Positions 41,274-50,530 of a stretch of 64,000 bases of DNA are shown piece after piece. Source of the stretch: Candidatus Eremiobacterota bacterium (GTDB lineage Bacteria > Vulcanimicrobiota > CADAWZ01 > Ess09-12); the NCBI GenBank assembly GCA_031082125.1, contig JAVHLM010000023.1:1-64000 (forward strand), written 5' to 3'. The notes below the pieces were generated by a model. The model made no database searches. It was not told the origin of the DNA and saw only the letters and a program-made list of their open reading frames with translations. Within the stretch, counting starts at the first letter, position 1; every line of letters starts with the position of its first letter. The translations under genes were made by a program, and so were the position numbers.

Positions 41274-42713
41274 TCAGCTCCCCGCGGGAGTGCCGCACTT
41301 CGTGCAGAATTTCTTCCCTTTCTCGATGGTGCTTCCGCACTTGGCGCATTTCTTTTCTTTCCTGAGTGGCGGTGTGCTGCTCTGTGCCCCTCCGGCTACA
41401 GGGGCGCCACATTTTGTGCAGAATTTTTTCCCCGGGCCTGCGACGGCGCCGCATCGGCTGCAGGTCAGATCTGCGGGGACTACCGGCGGCGGAGCAGGCG
41501 GGGGACCCGCTTCCCTGGGAGTGCCGCAGGATGGGCAGAACAGCATGTCGGGAGCAAGAACCGTAGTGCACTGGGCGCACTTTTTCGCGATGTCCTCCGG
41601 CGGCGGCGCTTTCTTTTCGGCAGGGGCCCCGCACTTGGGGCAGAATTTCGATCCCTCGGGAATTCCGGCCTTGCATTTAAGGCACGAAGGCTCCGCGGGA
41701 GCGGCCTTTGCAAGAGCGGCCTTTGCGGTGAAGTCGTCGAAATGACCTTGATAAAGCTTATAATGGCGATTCAGCTCATTCATGAAAGAAATGGCGTAAT
41801 CGCAATCGATAAGAACTTTCGGGCACTCACTGTCAAGCTTTTGAAACCTGAGGAGCAAGAAGAGAGAGGTGGTGCGGATTGCGGACAGATAATCGATATG
41901 CTGCGTCGCCTCATGTGTTCTCCCGGTAAAGGACACTGCGCAGCATGAGACGGGCGCGAGGAGAGAGCCGATGAGGGGTCTTGCTTTCTCGGAAGGGGTA
42001 AAGTTTCCATGGTCAGAGGCAAAAATCCCGAGATCTCCCATTCTGCTCATGGCTGCATTGAGCCGGTGGGTATCGCTGACGAGAGGCATGGGCGTAATGT
42101 TCTCCAAGAGCGGGACAAGCCAGCGGTTGTCTTTTGAATCGGTCCCTTTTCCCACCATGTCAAAAACTTCTTCCACTGTGGCGCTTTTGGGCGTAAAATC
42201 CCTCCGCTCCACCATGGCCCTGATGCTCTGCGCTTTCAATGCATCGACAAATCCTATCAGGGCTGAAAATTCGTCGTAATCGAGCTCAATGTTCAGTTCA
42301 AGGGACTTTGAAGGTCCATAGAAATTGAGTGCCGTGTCAAGGAATTCCACAAGCTCTTCCCAGGAAAAAGGGAAGGCGATCTGCTGGTTTTCTTTTGTAT
42401 CGGCAAGAGCAGAGATAAAAAGGTGCTCTCCTCCGGTCGAGGACAGGTAATAGCGGGACACGGAAAATTTATCGAGAACTCCTCTTATTATAAGGATTTC
42501 AACGGGGGAGTGCTTTACTGCGGCTAGAGCTTTCTTCCACGGGGGGACCAGGATGCCGCTCCCGTCAACGATACCCATGGCTCTCAGCTTTTCCCGTTCT
42601 TCAAGCGAAGCCTGATGGCCTTTTCCCTCAGAGAGGCTCTCAACGGTTGACTGGAGCTCAGGTGAGAGCATTGAAGAAAAGCGCTGCGTAAGCTCTTTTT
42701 CTTTTATTTCCAT
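41274..42713 (-). CDS. Protein with four C-terminal zinc ribbons and unknown N-terminal domain
   Basis: 479 aa. Residues 1-335 form a globular domain I do not recognise (for example SVSRYYLSSTGGEHLFISALAD). The last 140 residues hold four zinc ribbons of the form CxxC-x(10-12)-CxxC (such as CSRCGAVAGPGKKFCTKC), joined by Ala/Pro linkers. It follows the 913-aa toxin-like gene on the same strand, 78 bp after its stop, the usual place for an immunity protein, chaperone or adaptor. That role is inferred from position only. Confidence 0.7.
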   Translation of the reverse strand: MEIKEKELTQRFSSMLSPELQSTVESLSEGKGHQASLEEREKLRAMGIVDGSGILVPPWKKALAAVKHSPVEILIIRGVLDKFSVSRYYLSSTGGEHLFISALADTKENQQIAFPFSWEELVEFLDTALNFYGPSKSLELNIELDYDEFSALIGFVDALKAQSIRAMVERRDFTPKSATVEEVFDMVGKGTDSKDNRWLVPLLENITPMPLVSDTHRLNAAMSRMGDLGIFASDHGNFTPSEKARPLIGSLLAPVSCCAVSFTGRTHEATQHIDYLSAIRTTSLFLLLRFQKLDSECPKVLIDCDYAISFMNELNRHYKLYQGHFDDFTAKAALAKAAPAEPSCLKCKAGIPEGSKFCPKCGAPAEKKAPPPEDIAKKCAQCTTVLAPDMLFCPSCGTPREAGPPPAPPPVVPADLTCSRCGAVAGPGKKFCTKCGAPVAGGAQSSTPPLRKEKKCAKCGSTIEKGKKFCTKCGTPAGS

Positions 42714-42791
42714 AGGTATTCAGCCCTTTCTCTCTGATTTTTGCTTGAATCCGCTGCCTGTAGGTCTGTTTATGGAACATTGCAGATCGCC

Positions 42792-45533
42792 TTAGCCCGG
42801 TTTTTGCCAAGCTCCATCTTTCCAGACTTCAAAAACATGAGATGGAATGGTGGATTGAACTGCACCAGACTCATTGACATAAGTCAGGCACTTTTCTGCG
42901 CCTGAACCAGGGGTGGCAACAACTTTTCCTTTAAGAGTTTCCGGAATAATCGGCTTACCGCTCTTATCAACAAAGGTGTTTCCCTTTATCTCGCATTCTA
43001 CTACATTTGACGCGTGAATCCTGGCGACATTCGTCCCTCCTTCATAGGTATATCCTGCAGCTCCCTGGCCTTTATTGGTTGAGTACACGGCACCGGACTC
43101 ACCTGCCTGGCACCCTTTTCCACTCTGAATAGCCTGAGTTTTCTCATTGCTCATGCTGATATGGTAATTTTCACTTTTTTCTGTCGGATTTTTCTCATAA
43201 TAGTCGTGAGTTTCCTTGTAAGACTTTATCTGCGCCTCAGGTTGTGTGACAATGTCATTCTTGCTAACGGGGGTCTCGTCTTTACCGGAAAAAATATCGT
43301 CACAGGCTTCCTGCGCGGATTTGCCAGGCTTCTTTGATTGACCAGTCTCCTGCTTCTCATGCTCAGCTTTATCCCGCGCCTCCCGCTCAGCCTTCTCCTG
43401 TGCTTCCCGCTCAGCCCTCTCCTGTGCCTCCCTCTCGGCCTTTTTCTGTGCTTCCCTCTCGGCCTTCTCCCGTGCTTCCCGCTCGGCCTTCTCCTGAGCT
43501 TTCCGCTCGGCCTTCTCCTGAGCTTTCCGCTCGGCTCTCTCCTGGGCTTCTTCCCGGGCCTTCTGCTCCGCTTCCTGCTGCTCCTTGTATTTTTTAGCCC
43601 TCTCGCGCTGTTCTCTTTCCTCAAATTTCTTTTCTTCGTAAGCTTTTTTCCGGGTTTCTCCGAAGGTAGGCTTTTTCGGCGGCGAGCCGCCGCCAGGGGG
43701 TTCACCCAGACCCGGCTCGGTGGGTCCCAGTTTCTCCCTGATTCCCTCGCGTATTTTCCCGAGTGTCAGGACCTTGATGATACCCGAGCCAAAAGCCCCG
43801 GCAGCCTGGTCCCAGGTGACATCGCCTTTTCCCGTGATACAGCCCTTGGCGAAATCCTTGATGACCACCGCTTCGTCAATCGGGAGCACGTTGGTGGCGA
43901 TTGCCTTGACGGCGCCCGTCACGCCTCCCTTTTCAAAGCCCGAATATCCCCCGAAAGTGATTACATCGACCACCCCTTCAACGGCTCCTTTAGCCATTCC
44001 GGTTGCGCCTTGATCATTTATCCAGGCCCCCGCCACCTTTTCAGAGACACCAAAGGTTGCGGTGGCTAAAGTTTCCCGCGCGCCCTCGCTGATGGCATCT
44101 CTCGTGATCCTGTTAATCTCGGAAGCCAGTTTGCGAGGCGCCTCGTCGGCGTCGATCTGGCGCTTTACGAATTTTGAAATCTTGTCCATATCTCCTTGAG
44201 GGATGCCCTTATCATCTGCCGCGGCAGCGTTCTTGACTGCCTCTATCATGCGGTCCCTCTGCTTTTCATCCCTTATGGTATTCAGATCGCTGATGAGGGA
44301 GTCAAGCTTGTCCTTGTTTTTCCAGCCCTGCTCCCTCTCCGCCGCCTTATTCTTGAGGTCCTGCTGCATCTCTTTGCTCTGCTGGTCCGAGATCTGCCTG
44401 TTCAGGTTATCCATTGCCGTGGTGGTGTGATGGACGATGCCGTCGCCCTTGATGGCGGTAATCTCATCATTGAAGCGTGAAGCGGCATCTTCGTGGCCCA
44501 GGATGCGCCTCGTCAATTCCTCGCGGACTTTAGGATCGGTGGCTTCGTTGAGCTTGTTGCGCCAGTAGTCGGCTTCCTTCCTGTGATAGTCAATCTCATC
44601 CTGCATTTTCTTGATTTTTTCAAGCTTTTCCGTCTCATCGGGAGGCTCAGTGCCGGGAGGCTGATCGCCAGGAGGCTGATCACCAGGAGGCTGCACGCCT
44701 GGCGGCGTGATCCCGAAAATGGTACCGAGAGCCGATCCCTTGGCGCCGATGTCTGCCCTGCCCTGAAGGTGCGTTTTGACCTCCAGATCATGGCATGAGA
44801 CATCTGGATGAGGTCTCAGGTAAAAGGCGGGGAGCTCCGTCACGGGCGCGATCATGTCCATCACCACGTAACCGCCCGCATAGGCGCCTGCCATCCTTGC
44901 GATGAGCTCTGCCAGAGGGTAAGTGACGCCGGCCTGGGGCTCGGCGCCGTCAGCAGAGGCTGCCGCCTTGTCGAAGATGAGTTTTTTAAGGATTTTCTGC
45001 ACGCCCAGGCCGAAGACCCTCGCGAGCATGCCGGGCAGGACGCCCATGATTACCAAGGACGAATAGGACACGGTGTATCCCACCATGGCGCCCCAGTAAT
45101 TCAGATCTCCCCACCCTTTCGCGCCGTACATGTCAGGCTTGAGGAATTTCTGAATGAGATCACCTAGGCCGTACGCCACTCCGCAGAGCATCCCCAGAAA
45201 TGGATTGAATCCCGACACAGCCCCGATGAGCGGATAGATTATGGGATCCGTGCCTATGTGGCCGAGGCTTGTGATACAAAGCCCGCGCCAGAACACACAG
45301 ATCAGTGAGATGGCGAGCATGACGGGGTGGCGCCGCTGGAGCATCTCAATTTCGAGAAGCCATTCAAGCTTGCGCAGCGAGGGCACTGCAGTCAGTACCG
45401 CCGATGACAGCTTCACCACCGGCGCGCATATGAGCTTTGCGATGCGCACCATGTCGGGCCAGAAGGGCAGCTTTTCGAGAGCCCTGTTGAGGGCAGCCTG
45501 GAAATTTGCAATTTTCACCAGAAGCCAGTGCAT
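42792..45533 (-). CDS. Multi-domain polymorphic-toxin-like protein
   Basis: 913 aa. In order: a hydrophobic N-terminal part with several membrane segments (about 70-235); a linker with repeated PPGDQ units (277-297); a helical region (300-480); a Gly-rich hydrophobic region (500-600); a charged 8-residue repeat AEREAQEK (about 655-725); and a compact C-terminal domain (about 765-913). The last has YHISMS, then SGAVYST and AAGYTYEGG, which recalls ADP-ribosyltransferase-like toxin tips. A modular layout with a variable tip suggests a polymorphic toxin; the activity is unproven. It starts 3 bp after the archaemetzincin gene ends. Confidence 0.65.
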   Translation of the reverse strand: MHWLLVKIANFQAALNRALEKLPFWPDMVRIAKLICAPVVKLSSAVLTAVPSLRKLEWLLEIEMLQRRHPVMLAISLICVFWRGLCITSLGHIGTDPIIYPLIGAVSGFNPFLGMLCGVAYGLGDLIQKFLKPDMYGAKGWGDLNYWGAMVGYTVSYSSLVIMGVLPGMLARVFGLGVQKILKKLIFDKAAASADGAEPQAGVTYPLAELIARMAGAYAGGYVVMDMIAPVTELPAFYLRPHPDVSCHDLEVKTHLQGRADIGAKGSALGTIFGITPPGVQPPGDQPPGDQPPGTEPPDETEKLEKIKKMQDEIDYHRKEADYWRNKLNEATDPKVREELTRRILGHEDAASRFNDEITAIKGDGIVHHTTTAMDNLNRQISDQQSKEMQQDLKNKAAEREQGWKNKDKLDSLISDLNTIRDEKQRDRMIEAVKNAAAADDKGIPQGDMDKISKFVKRQIDADEAPRKLASEINRITRDAISEGARETLATATFGVSEKVAGAWINDQGATGMAKGAVEGVVDVITFGGYSGFEKGGVTGAVKAIATNVLPIDEAVVIKDFAKGCITGKGDVTWDQAAGAFGSGIIKVLTLGKIREGIREKLGPTEPGLGEPPGGGSPPKKPTFGETRKKAYEEKKFEEREQRERAKKYKEQQEAEQKAREEAQERAERKAQEKAERKAQEKAEREAREKAEREAQKKAEREAQERAEREAQEKAEREARDKAEHEKQETGQSKKPGKSAQEACDDIFSGKDETPVSKNDIVTQPEAQIKSYKETHDYYEKNPTEKSENYHISMSNEKTQAIQSGKGCQAGESGAVYSTNKGQGAAGYTYEGGTNVARIHASNVVECEIKGNTFVDKSGKPIIPETLKGKVVATPGSGAEKCLTYVNESGAVQSTIPSHVFEVWKDGAWQKPG
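43375..43570. repeat. 24-bp tandem repeats coding the AEREAQEK coiled region
   Basis: About eight degenerate 24-bp units inside the toxin-like gene code for the 8-residue charged repeat. DNA similarity between units is high enough for unit gain or loss. Confidence 0.8.
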
Positions 45534-45536
45534 CGG

Positions 45537-46580
45537 CTATCTCCTCCCTTTACCGCACTCGCGGCTCCACCTCTCCACTTCGGCGAGGCGGTGCACGTGG
45601 CAAGACGGGCAGCCCTCAGCGGCATTTCCCTTCCCCCGCATCACCGGCTCTATCTTGCCGAGCACTTTCTCGGCGAACACCAGGGGATCCCCTCCCCCGG
45701 CGTCTTCCGCAGTAAATTCAATGAGAGGCATGGTGCCGGCGAGGAGAGCAGCCCGCCCGGGAGAAGGGGAGCTCACCGCAAATGGCGCGGGATCGAGCTG
45801 CTGGAAAACGGCGTTCAGGGATTTGGTGAAGGACTGCGCGCGGACTCGAGCAGGAGCCCCGGGGATGTCATTGAGAGAGACAAGGGCCTGATCTTTGAAG
45901 AAGATTGCCGCCTTACCGTTCATGGGCTGCCAGGAAAAGGGAATGTTCTTCTGCCTGAGCGCTGCGCCAAGGGAGTCAAGGGCCATGATAAGGAGCGCGC
46001 TCACCATGAGCAAAAAAAGTGCCCCGCGCAGATATTTCGGGCGTGGGGTCAAGCAGCGGGGGCAAAGGGCAGTGGATCGGCCATCAAGATCTTCCATGCT
46101 TTGCGCGGGATACATCAGGCAGCCAGGAGTGGTGCAATGACGGAGGCCCCTGAGGTGCCCGCCCTCATGGGCCATCACTTTCTCAAGGCGGTCATGGATA
46201 AGCTCCTTCTTATCACCGTGCAGGTGGTAGGTGGAGACGACAGCCGTCTGGCGGCGGGAGTCCGAGAAGCCGAAGAGCCTCCTGAGTCCCGGTGCCTTGA
46301 GGTCACGTGCTGTCACGACGAATACCGGTGTCCTGTCCGCCGATTTCTGCTCACGGGTGACCTGAAGCACGGGCACTCTCCCCGAATCATCGAAACAGTC
46401 AGGGAGCGGCTCGAGATCATACTCCTTGCCGCTGAGCAGAGTGGTGTCAAAGTCACCGAGGACCCGAACCCGCAAGAAGCACTCCCCCTTGGAAATGATG
46501 GTGAATTCTGAATGGAGACTTCCAGGCATCGTGGGGCAAATCCTTTTCATGTCAATGCCATGCCATACCCCTGAGCCCAT
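45537..46580 (-). CDS. Archaemetzincin-type metalloprotease with TM helix and C-terminal CXXCH
   Basis: 347 aa from the ATG at 46580 (GGGAGG before it); a TTG at 46661 has no site. The archaemetzincin (M54) signature is complete: HEGGHLRGLRHC at 138-149 (zinc His138, His142 and His148, catalytic Glu139), then Cys154, Met156, and Cys173/Cys176 as a second zinc site. Unlike typical members, a TM helix follows (about 186-206), then 140 further residues with a CPSCH motif at 324-328, the pattern for covalent haem c binding. With a cytosolic N-terminus the C-terminal part would be outside. Archaemetzincin function is unknown in bacteria. Confidence 0.85.
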   Translation of the reverse strand: MGSGVWHGIDMKRICPTMPGSLHSEFTIISKGECFLRVRVLGDFDTTLLSGKEYDLEPLPDCFDDSGRVPVLQVTREQKSADRTPVFVVTARDLKAPGLRRLFGFSDSRRQTAVVSTYHLHGDKKELIHDRLEKVMAHEGGHLRGLRHCTTPGCLMYPAQSMEDLDGRSTALCPRCLTPRPKYLRGALFLLMVSALLIMALDSLGAALRQKNIPFSWQPMNGKAAIFFKDQALVSLNDIPGAPARVRAQSFTKSLNAVFQQLDPAPFAVSSPSPGRAALLAGTMPLIEFTAEDAGGGDPLVFAEKVLGKIEPVMRGKGNAAEGCPSCHVHRLAEVERWSRECGKGRR

Positions 46581-46669
46581 AAAAGTCCTCCCTCTCTCCC
46601 TGGAAAGCTCCAAGAAAAAAGTGTCCCAAGGAGTTTCGCGGAGAAGTGTAATTTTTTCCAAAAATCTGT

Positions 46670-46675
46670 TATAAT
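46670..46675 (+). promoter_or_regulatory. -10 element of the TPR gene
   Basis: A consensus TATAAT; the -35 region is poor. It places the transcript start near 46683 and so favours the ATG at 46737. Confidence 0.4.
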
Positions 46676-46736
46676 AGTAATGATAGTTTCTCTTTCAAAG
46701 GGAACACCATCTCCGGAAGGAAGCGGCGGAGGGTTC

Positions 46737-48023
46737 ATGGAGGCGGAAAAGATATTCGCGAGGCTTGCCAACTCGCTTGATAACGAGCAGGAGCGCCTGA
46801 AGGTTCTTGAACAGTTCGGCACGAGCGCGCCTGAGCAGCTCTCCGAGCTCATCTTTATCCACCTCGATCTTCATGTTGCCGAGAAAAATCATGACAAGGC
46901 CGAGGAGCTCGTCAAGATTGCCGAGGAGTTCTCCCGCTTTTACCGCGAGCCCTTTTTCATCTACCAGCTTTTCAAGAAAAAGGCCAAGTTCGCCGAGGAG
47001 CGCGGTGACATAGAGAAAACTTTCTCCCTTTACGAGGAGCTCATCACCCTTGCCAAGGACATGCACCGCGAGGATATCGAGGCGGAGGTCCTCATGGAGA
47101 TGGGGATTGTCTTTGAGAAGCAGGGCGCCATCGATGAGGCTCTGGAAAAATTCCTGACGGCAAGCGAGATATACAAGCGTCTTGGCCATAATTACAATTA
47201 TGCCGCCTCGCTCTTCAACATCGCTTATATTTATTACGACCGGGGCGATCTTGACTCGTCGCTTTCATATTGCCTCCAGGCCCTTGAAGTTGACGAGGGG
47301 GAGCAGTTCCAGACCCTTGAGGCCCATGTCAACCTGGAGCTTGCCAATATCTACGAGACCAGGAAGGAGGCCCTTCTCTCAAAGCTCTATTACCAGAAGG
47401 CCCTGGAGGGCTACCAGAAGGGCAAGGACAGGGTCAAGGTGAGCGATATACTGTACAAGCTGGGAGCGCTCCTCCACCAGGAAAAGAGGATCCCCCACTC
47501 GCTCCATCATTACCAGAATGCCCTCCACATGAAAATGGACATTGATTATACGCAAGCCCTGGCGAAGTATTACTATTACCGCGCCTGTGTCTTCAAGGAC
47601 TGCGGCGCCCACAACAAAGCCATCAAGTATTTCGACAAGGCCCTCTATCTCTATTCACAGCTTGGCCAGGAAAAACAGTGCCTCAGGGTGAAGTTCCAGA
47701 TCTACAGCATCTTCGGTAAAACCGACGACCGCATCTTTTTCCTCCCCGAGTTTGTGAGGAGCTACAAGACGCCGCCCTTCAAGGATGTGCTTGTGGACAA
47801 GGCCGTGAGGGGAATCTATACAAGGAGGAAGTCCGACGGGAAAAAGCTCCCCTTCTTCAAGGAGAAGGAGGGAAACGGCAGCACCCTCATTGACAGGCGC
47901 TCCCTCTCATCGCTGCTCCGCGACATGAGCAGAGCCCACTATGCTGAAGGGAATTCCAAGAAATACAAGCATTACTCCCAGCAGTTCAAAGTAGTGAAGG
48001 ATTTCAGGGCCGGCCAGGATTAG
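46737..48023 (+). CDS. Tetratricopeptide-repeat protein
   Basis: 428 aa from the ATG at 46737, behind GGAGGG; an ATG at 46680 would sit at the transcription start. About eight TPR units cover residues 40-340, for example AASLFNIAYIYYDRGDLDSSLSYCLQALEVD and YYRACVFKDCGAHNKAIKYFDKALYLY. The last 80 residues are basic. TPRs mediate protein contacts; there is no catalytic domain. Its last 20 bp overlap the end of the convergent rpe gene. Confidence 0.85.
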   Translation: MEAEKIFARLANSLDNEQERLKVLEQFGTSAPEQLSELIFIHLDLHVAEKNHDKAEELVKIAEEFSRFYREPFFIYQLFKKKAKFAEERGDIEKTFSLYEELITLAKDMHREDIEAEVLMEMGIVFEKQGAIDEALEKFLTASEIYKRLGHNYNYAASLFNIAYIYYDRGDLDSSLSYCLQALEVDEGEQFQTLEAHVNLELANIYETRKEALLSKLYYQKALEGYQKGKDRVKVSDILYKLGALLHQEKRIPHSLHHYQNALHMKMDIDYTQALAKYYYYRACVFKDCGAHNKAIKYFDKALYLYSQLGQEKQCLRVKFQIYSIFGKTDDRIFFLPEFVRSYKTPPFKDVLVDKAVRGIYTRRKSDGKKLPFFKEKEGNGSTLIDRRSLSSLLRDMSRAHYAEGNSKKYKHYSQQFKVVKDFRAGQD

Positions 48024-48684
48024 AGACCGGGGCGACGAGGCCTCTCAGTTCCTCGATGAGGGCCCTGCGGTTTTGGACGCCAAAGAATGCCGATGCCATC
48101 ACCAGGCTGTCGGCGCCTTCCCGTGTGATATCCCCGATGGTCTCACCGTTCACGCCGCCGTCTACGCTGATGCTTATCGTTTTTCCCAGTGCCCTTGCAA
48201 GCCTCGATGCTTCCCCTATCTTGGGGATAACGCTCTTGATGAGGCTCTGCGCTGCAAAGCCGGGGTTTACCGTCATTATCAGAAGCTCATCGGTGACGTC
48301 CGCCACATAGGGGAGGAACGCGAGAGGTGTGGAGGGATTGATGGCGACACCGGCGCGGGCGCCCTTGTGCCTGATGAGCTGAAGGCTCCTGTGGAGATGG
48401 GGAGTGGCCTCGGCATGGACAATCACCGTCGAGGCTCCGGCCTCCACGCATTCCTGCACGTAAAAATCGGGGTTCTCCACCATGAGGTGGGCGGAAAAGG
48501 GGATGTCCGTGAGGGGGCGCAGCGCCCGCAGCACCAGGGGGCCAAAGGTGAGGTTGGGCACAAAGTGGCCGTCCATGATATCAAAATGAAGGGAATCGAT
48601 GCCGGCCTCAAGGCATGAGTGCACCTCGCCGGCGAGACGGCTGAAATCGGCACCCAGTATGGAAGCGGAAAACCGTACCTTCAT
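48004..48684 (-). CDS. rpe: Ribulose-phosphate 3-epimerase
   Basis: 226 aa. A TIM-barrel enzyme that interconverts ribulose 5-phosphate and xylulose 5-phosphate in the pentose phosphate pathway. Family marks are SASILGADFSRL at the N-terminus, HFDIMDGHFVPNLTFGP (metal-binding His and Asp), MTVNPGFAAQ and SVDGGVNGETI. Its ATG overlaps the stop of the PASTA protein gene (TAATG). The same gene order (PASTA/kinase genes then rpe) is common in Firmicutes, where prkC and rsgA precede rpe. Confidence 0.96.
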   Translation of the reverse strand: MKVRFSASILGADFSRLAGEVHSCLEAGIDSLHFDIMDGHFVPNLTFGPLVLRALRPLTDIPFSAHLMVENPDFYVQECVEAGASTVIVHAEATPHLHRSLQLIRHKGARAGVAINPSTPLAFLPYVADVTDELLIMTVNPGFAAQSLIKSVIPKIGEASRLARALGKTISISVDGGVNGETIGDITREGADSLVMASAFFGVQNRRALIEELRGLVAPVSNPGRP

Positions 48685-49790
48685 TACAGAATCTCTTTTT
48701 TCTGGAGTTTGCCGTCCACATATATCATGAGCTCTGCTTCGCCCCATGTAGTGACCAGCACCTCGATCTTGTCGCCTGATAGGTGATCGGCCGTGTAATA
48801 TTCATTGAGGCCCCGCTGATCCTTGAGGACGAATTTCACCTCAACCCTCTGGTTTCCGGTTTCAGGCGTGACATAGGTGACCTTTTCCTGCTTGATCGAG
48901 ACTTCTGAGACCTTCTGGCCGGCGCTCACGTCAAAGCTGACGGGTGTCTCGGCGCCGGTGAGCTGGCCGGGCTGGGGGGTCTGCCTGATGATCTCTCCCT
49001 TGGGGATGTAGTCATGATAGACCCAGCGCACCCTCCCCATCACCAGCTCGCTCTTGGTGACGGCTTCCCTTACCTGGTCAAGCTGCTTGCCCTCCCAGTT
49101 GGGCGTGGAGATCCTCGATGCCACACCCTTGTTGATGGTGATCTGGACCGAGGCCCCCTTGCGTACTTTTTCTCCGGGAGCGGGGTTCTGGTCCAGGACC
49201 TGCTCGGGCTCGTCCTTTTTCTCCTTCGAGGTCTTCACCTTGCCCAGCAGGAGCCTCTTGTTGGTGAGCTCGATGGTGGCCTCCCTCAGGCTCATGGCCG
49301 TAAGGTCGGGCACAGAGATCATTTCCGGCCCCATGCTCACGATGGCTTTCACTTCGCGCCCTTTGCGCACGGAGCGTCCTGGAGGCGGGTTCTGCCTTAT
49401 GATCTGGTCTCTTGGAATGTTTTCCTTATACTGCTCCTCATCGATTTTCAGGATAAGGTTGAATTTCCTGAGCAGCGTGTTTGCTTCCGTCACATTCTTG
49501 CCCTCGATATTGGGAACGGTGATCTCGTCGGGAATCTTGAAAAATGACTGGTAGACTGTCCATCCAAGGAACCCGGCGAAAGCGAGGGTAAATACGGTGA
49601 TTGCCGAAATGATGAGCGTCTTTGCGTATGATACGATGTTGTCCTGCAACGGTGCTGCTCCTCGTTCTCTCCGGATACACCGGGGCTTTCCGCCCCGCAT
49701 GGCCCTTTTCACTCCCTCTGCCAAAGGCCTCGGAAGGTTTAATACAGTTTCAATAAACTTGCCGCTTTTCCTTCTTGCCGCCTCACCCAT
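48684..49790 (-). CDS. Membrane protein with three PASTA domains
   Basis: 368 aa; GGAGGG precedes the ATG. A basic cytoplasmic N-terminus (about 1-52), one TM helix (about 56-78) and three PASTA domains (about 92-160, 161-229 and 230-295, for example TVPNIEGKNVTEANTLLRKF) are followed by a 70-residue beta-rich domain. It is like the outside half of a PASTA kinase without the kinase. PASTA domains bind peptidoglycan fragments or PBPs. It probably assists or competes with the kinase at 50946-53126. Confidence 0.85.
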   Translation of the reverse strand: MGEAARRKSGKFIETVLNLPRPLAEGVKRAMRGGKPRCIRRERGAAPLQDNIVSYAKTLIISAITVFTLAFAGFLGWTVYQSFFKIPDEITVPNIEGKNVTEANTLLRKFNLILKIDEEQYKENIPRDQIIRQNPPPGRSVRKGREVKAIVSMGPEMISVPDLTAMSLREATIELTNKRLLLGKVKTSKEKKDEPEQVLDQNPAPGEKVRKGASVQITINKGVASRISTPNWEGKQLDQVREAVTKSELVMGRVRWVYHDYIPKGEIIRQTPQPGQLTGAETPVSFDVSAGQKVSEVSIKQEKVTYVTPETGNQRVEVKFVLKDQRGLNEYYTADHLSGDKIEVLVTTWGEAELMIYVDGKLQKKEIL

Positions 49791-49912
49791 TCCACCCTCC
49801 GGGGAGCCTTCCCGGATGAAAGATCTGCGGCACTGCTCAAGGGGATCTCAGAGGAAAAAAACCCTGGATAGCCAATATAGAAAAAGAATGGCAGCAGAAG
49901 GGGGTTTTGACC

Positions 49913-50530
49913 ATGGCAAAATATGGTTTTGATGATTCAGAGCTTCAGAAGTTGTTTGCCGATGCCGGCGCCGCCGTACAGAAGGCCAAGGTGGCGCCGA
50001 AGGCCGAGGAGTCTGCAAGGGCTGAACCGGAAGAAAATCTGCAGGAAGCCGAGGGCGCAAAAAGCGCCGCTCCGCAGGAAGCAGCGGCACCTGCGCCTCC
50101 GCCTGCAGCACAGCATCCACCGAAGCCTGCTCCCGCCGCGGCACCTTCAGGCCGATCCTTCCAGATAGTGGCGGGGACCCAGGACGATGGGAACCTTACG
50201 GGGACCACCAGCGAGGGCACCTCGGCCGTGATTCCCTGGAAGGGCATCAAGAGCCTTGCCATAGGGAGGGTGGAAAACGCACAGATAGTGGTCTGGATAT
50301 ATGGAAATGCCGTCTATTTCGTAAGCGACAAGAATGTGGCTTTCAAGGGGCTCATTCCACAGATGGCTTTCTCTGCTACCGAGAACTGGCGTGGTTTTGT
50401 CAATATGATGACCCAGAGGACGGGCCTTGCCAAGGATCCAGGCATACAGGCATTTCAGACGCCGGGGGGGCTTATTCCCAAGTATCCCTCGCAGGACGAT
50501 CTTATAAGGCATGTGAGGAGCCTCATGTAA
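49913..50530 (+). CDS. Hypothetical protein with Ala/Pro-rich linker
   Basis: 205 aa; the ATG at 49913 follows GAAGGGGG. A short N-terminal helix (MAKYGFDDSELQKLFADAG) leads to a 60-residue Ala/Pro/Glu linker. A globular domain of about 125 residues follows (from SFQIVAGTQDDGNLTG), with alternating strands that look like a small beta domain. No family recognised. It interrupts the two minus-strand PASTA operons and overlaps the 3' end of queD by 8 bp. Confidence 0.65.
   Translation: MAKYGFDDSELQKLFADAGAAVQKAKVAPKAEESARAEPEENLQEAEGAKSAAPQEAAAPAPPPAAQHPPKPAPAAAPSGRSFQIVAGTQDDGNLTGTTSEGTSAVIPWKGIKSLAIGRVENAQIVVWIYGNAVYFVSDKNVAFKGLIPQMAFSATENWRGFVNMMTQRTGLAKDPGIQAFQTPGGLIPKYPSQDDLIRHVRSLM

Noticed and set aside
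43375-43570. A possible CRISPR array because of regular 24-bp units.
   Set aside because: The units are contiguous, degenerate and in frame; they code for an 8-residue charged repeat with no spacers.
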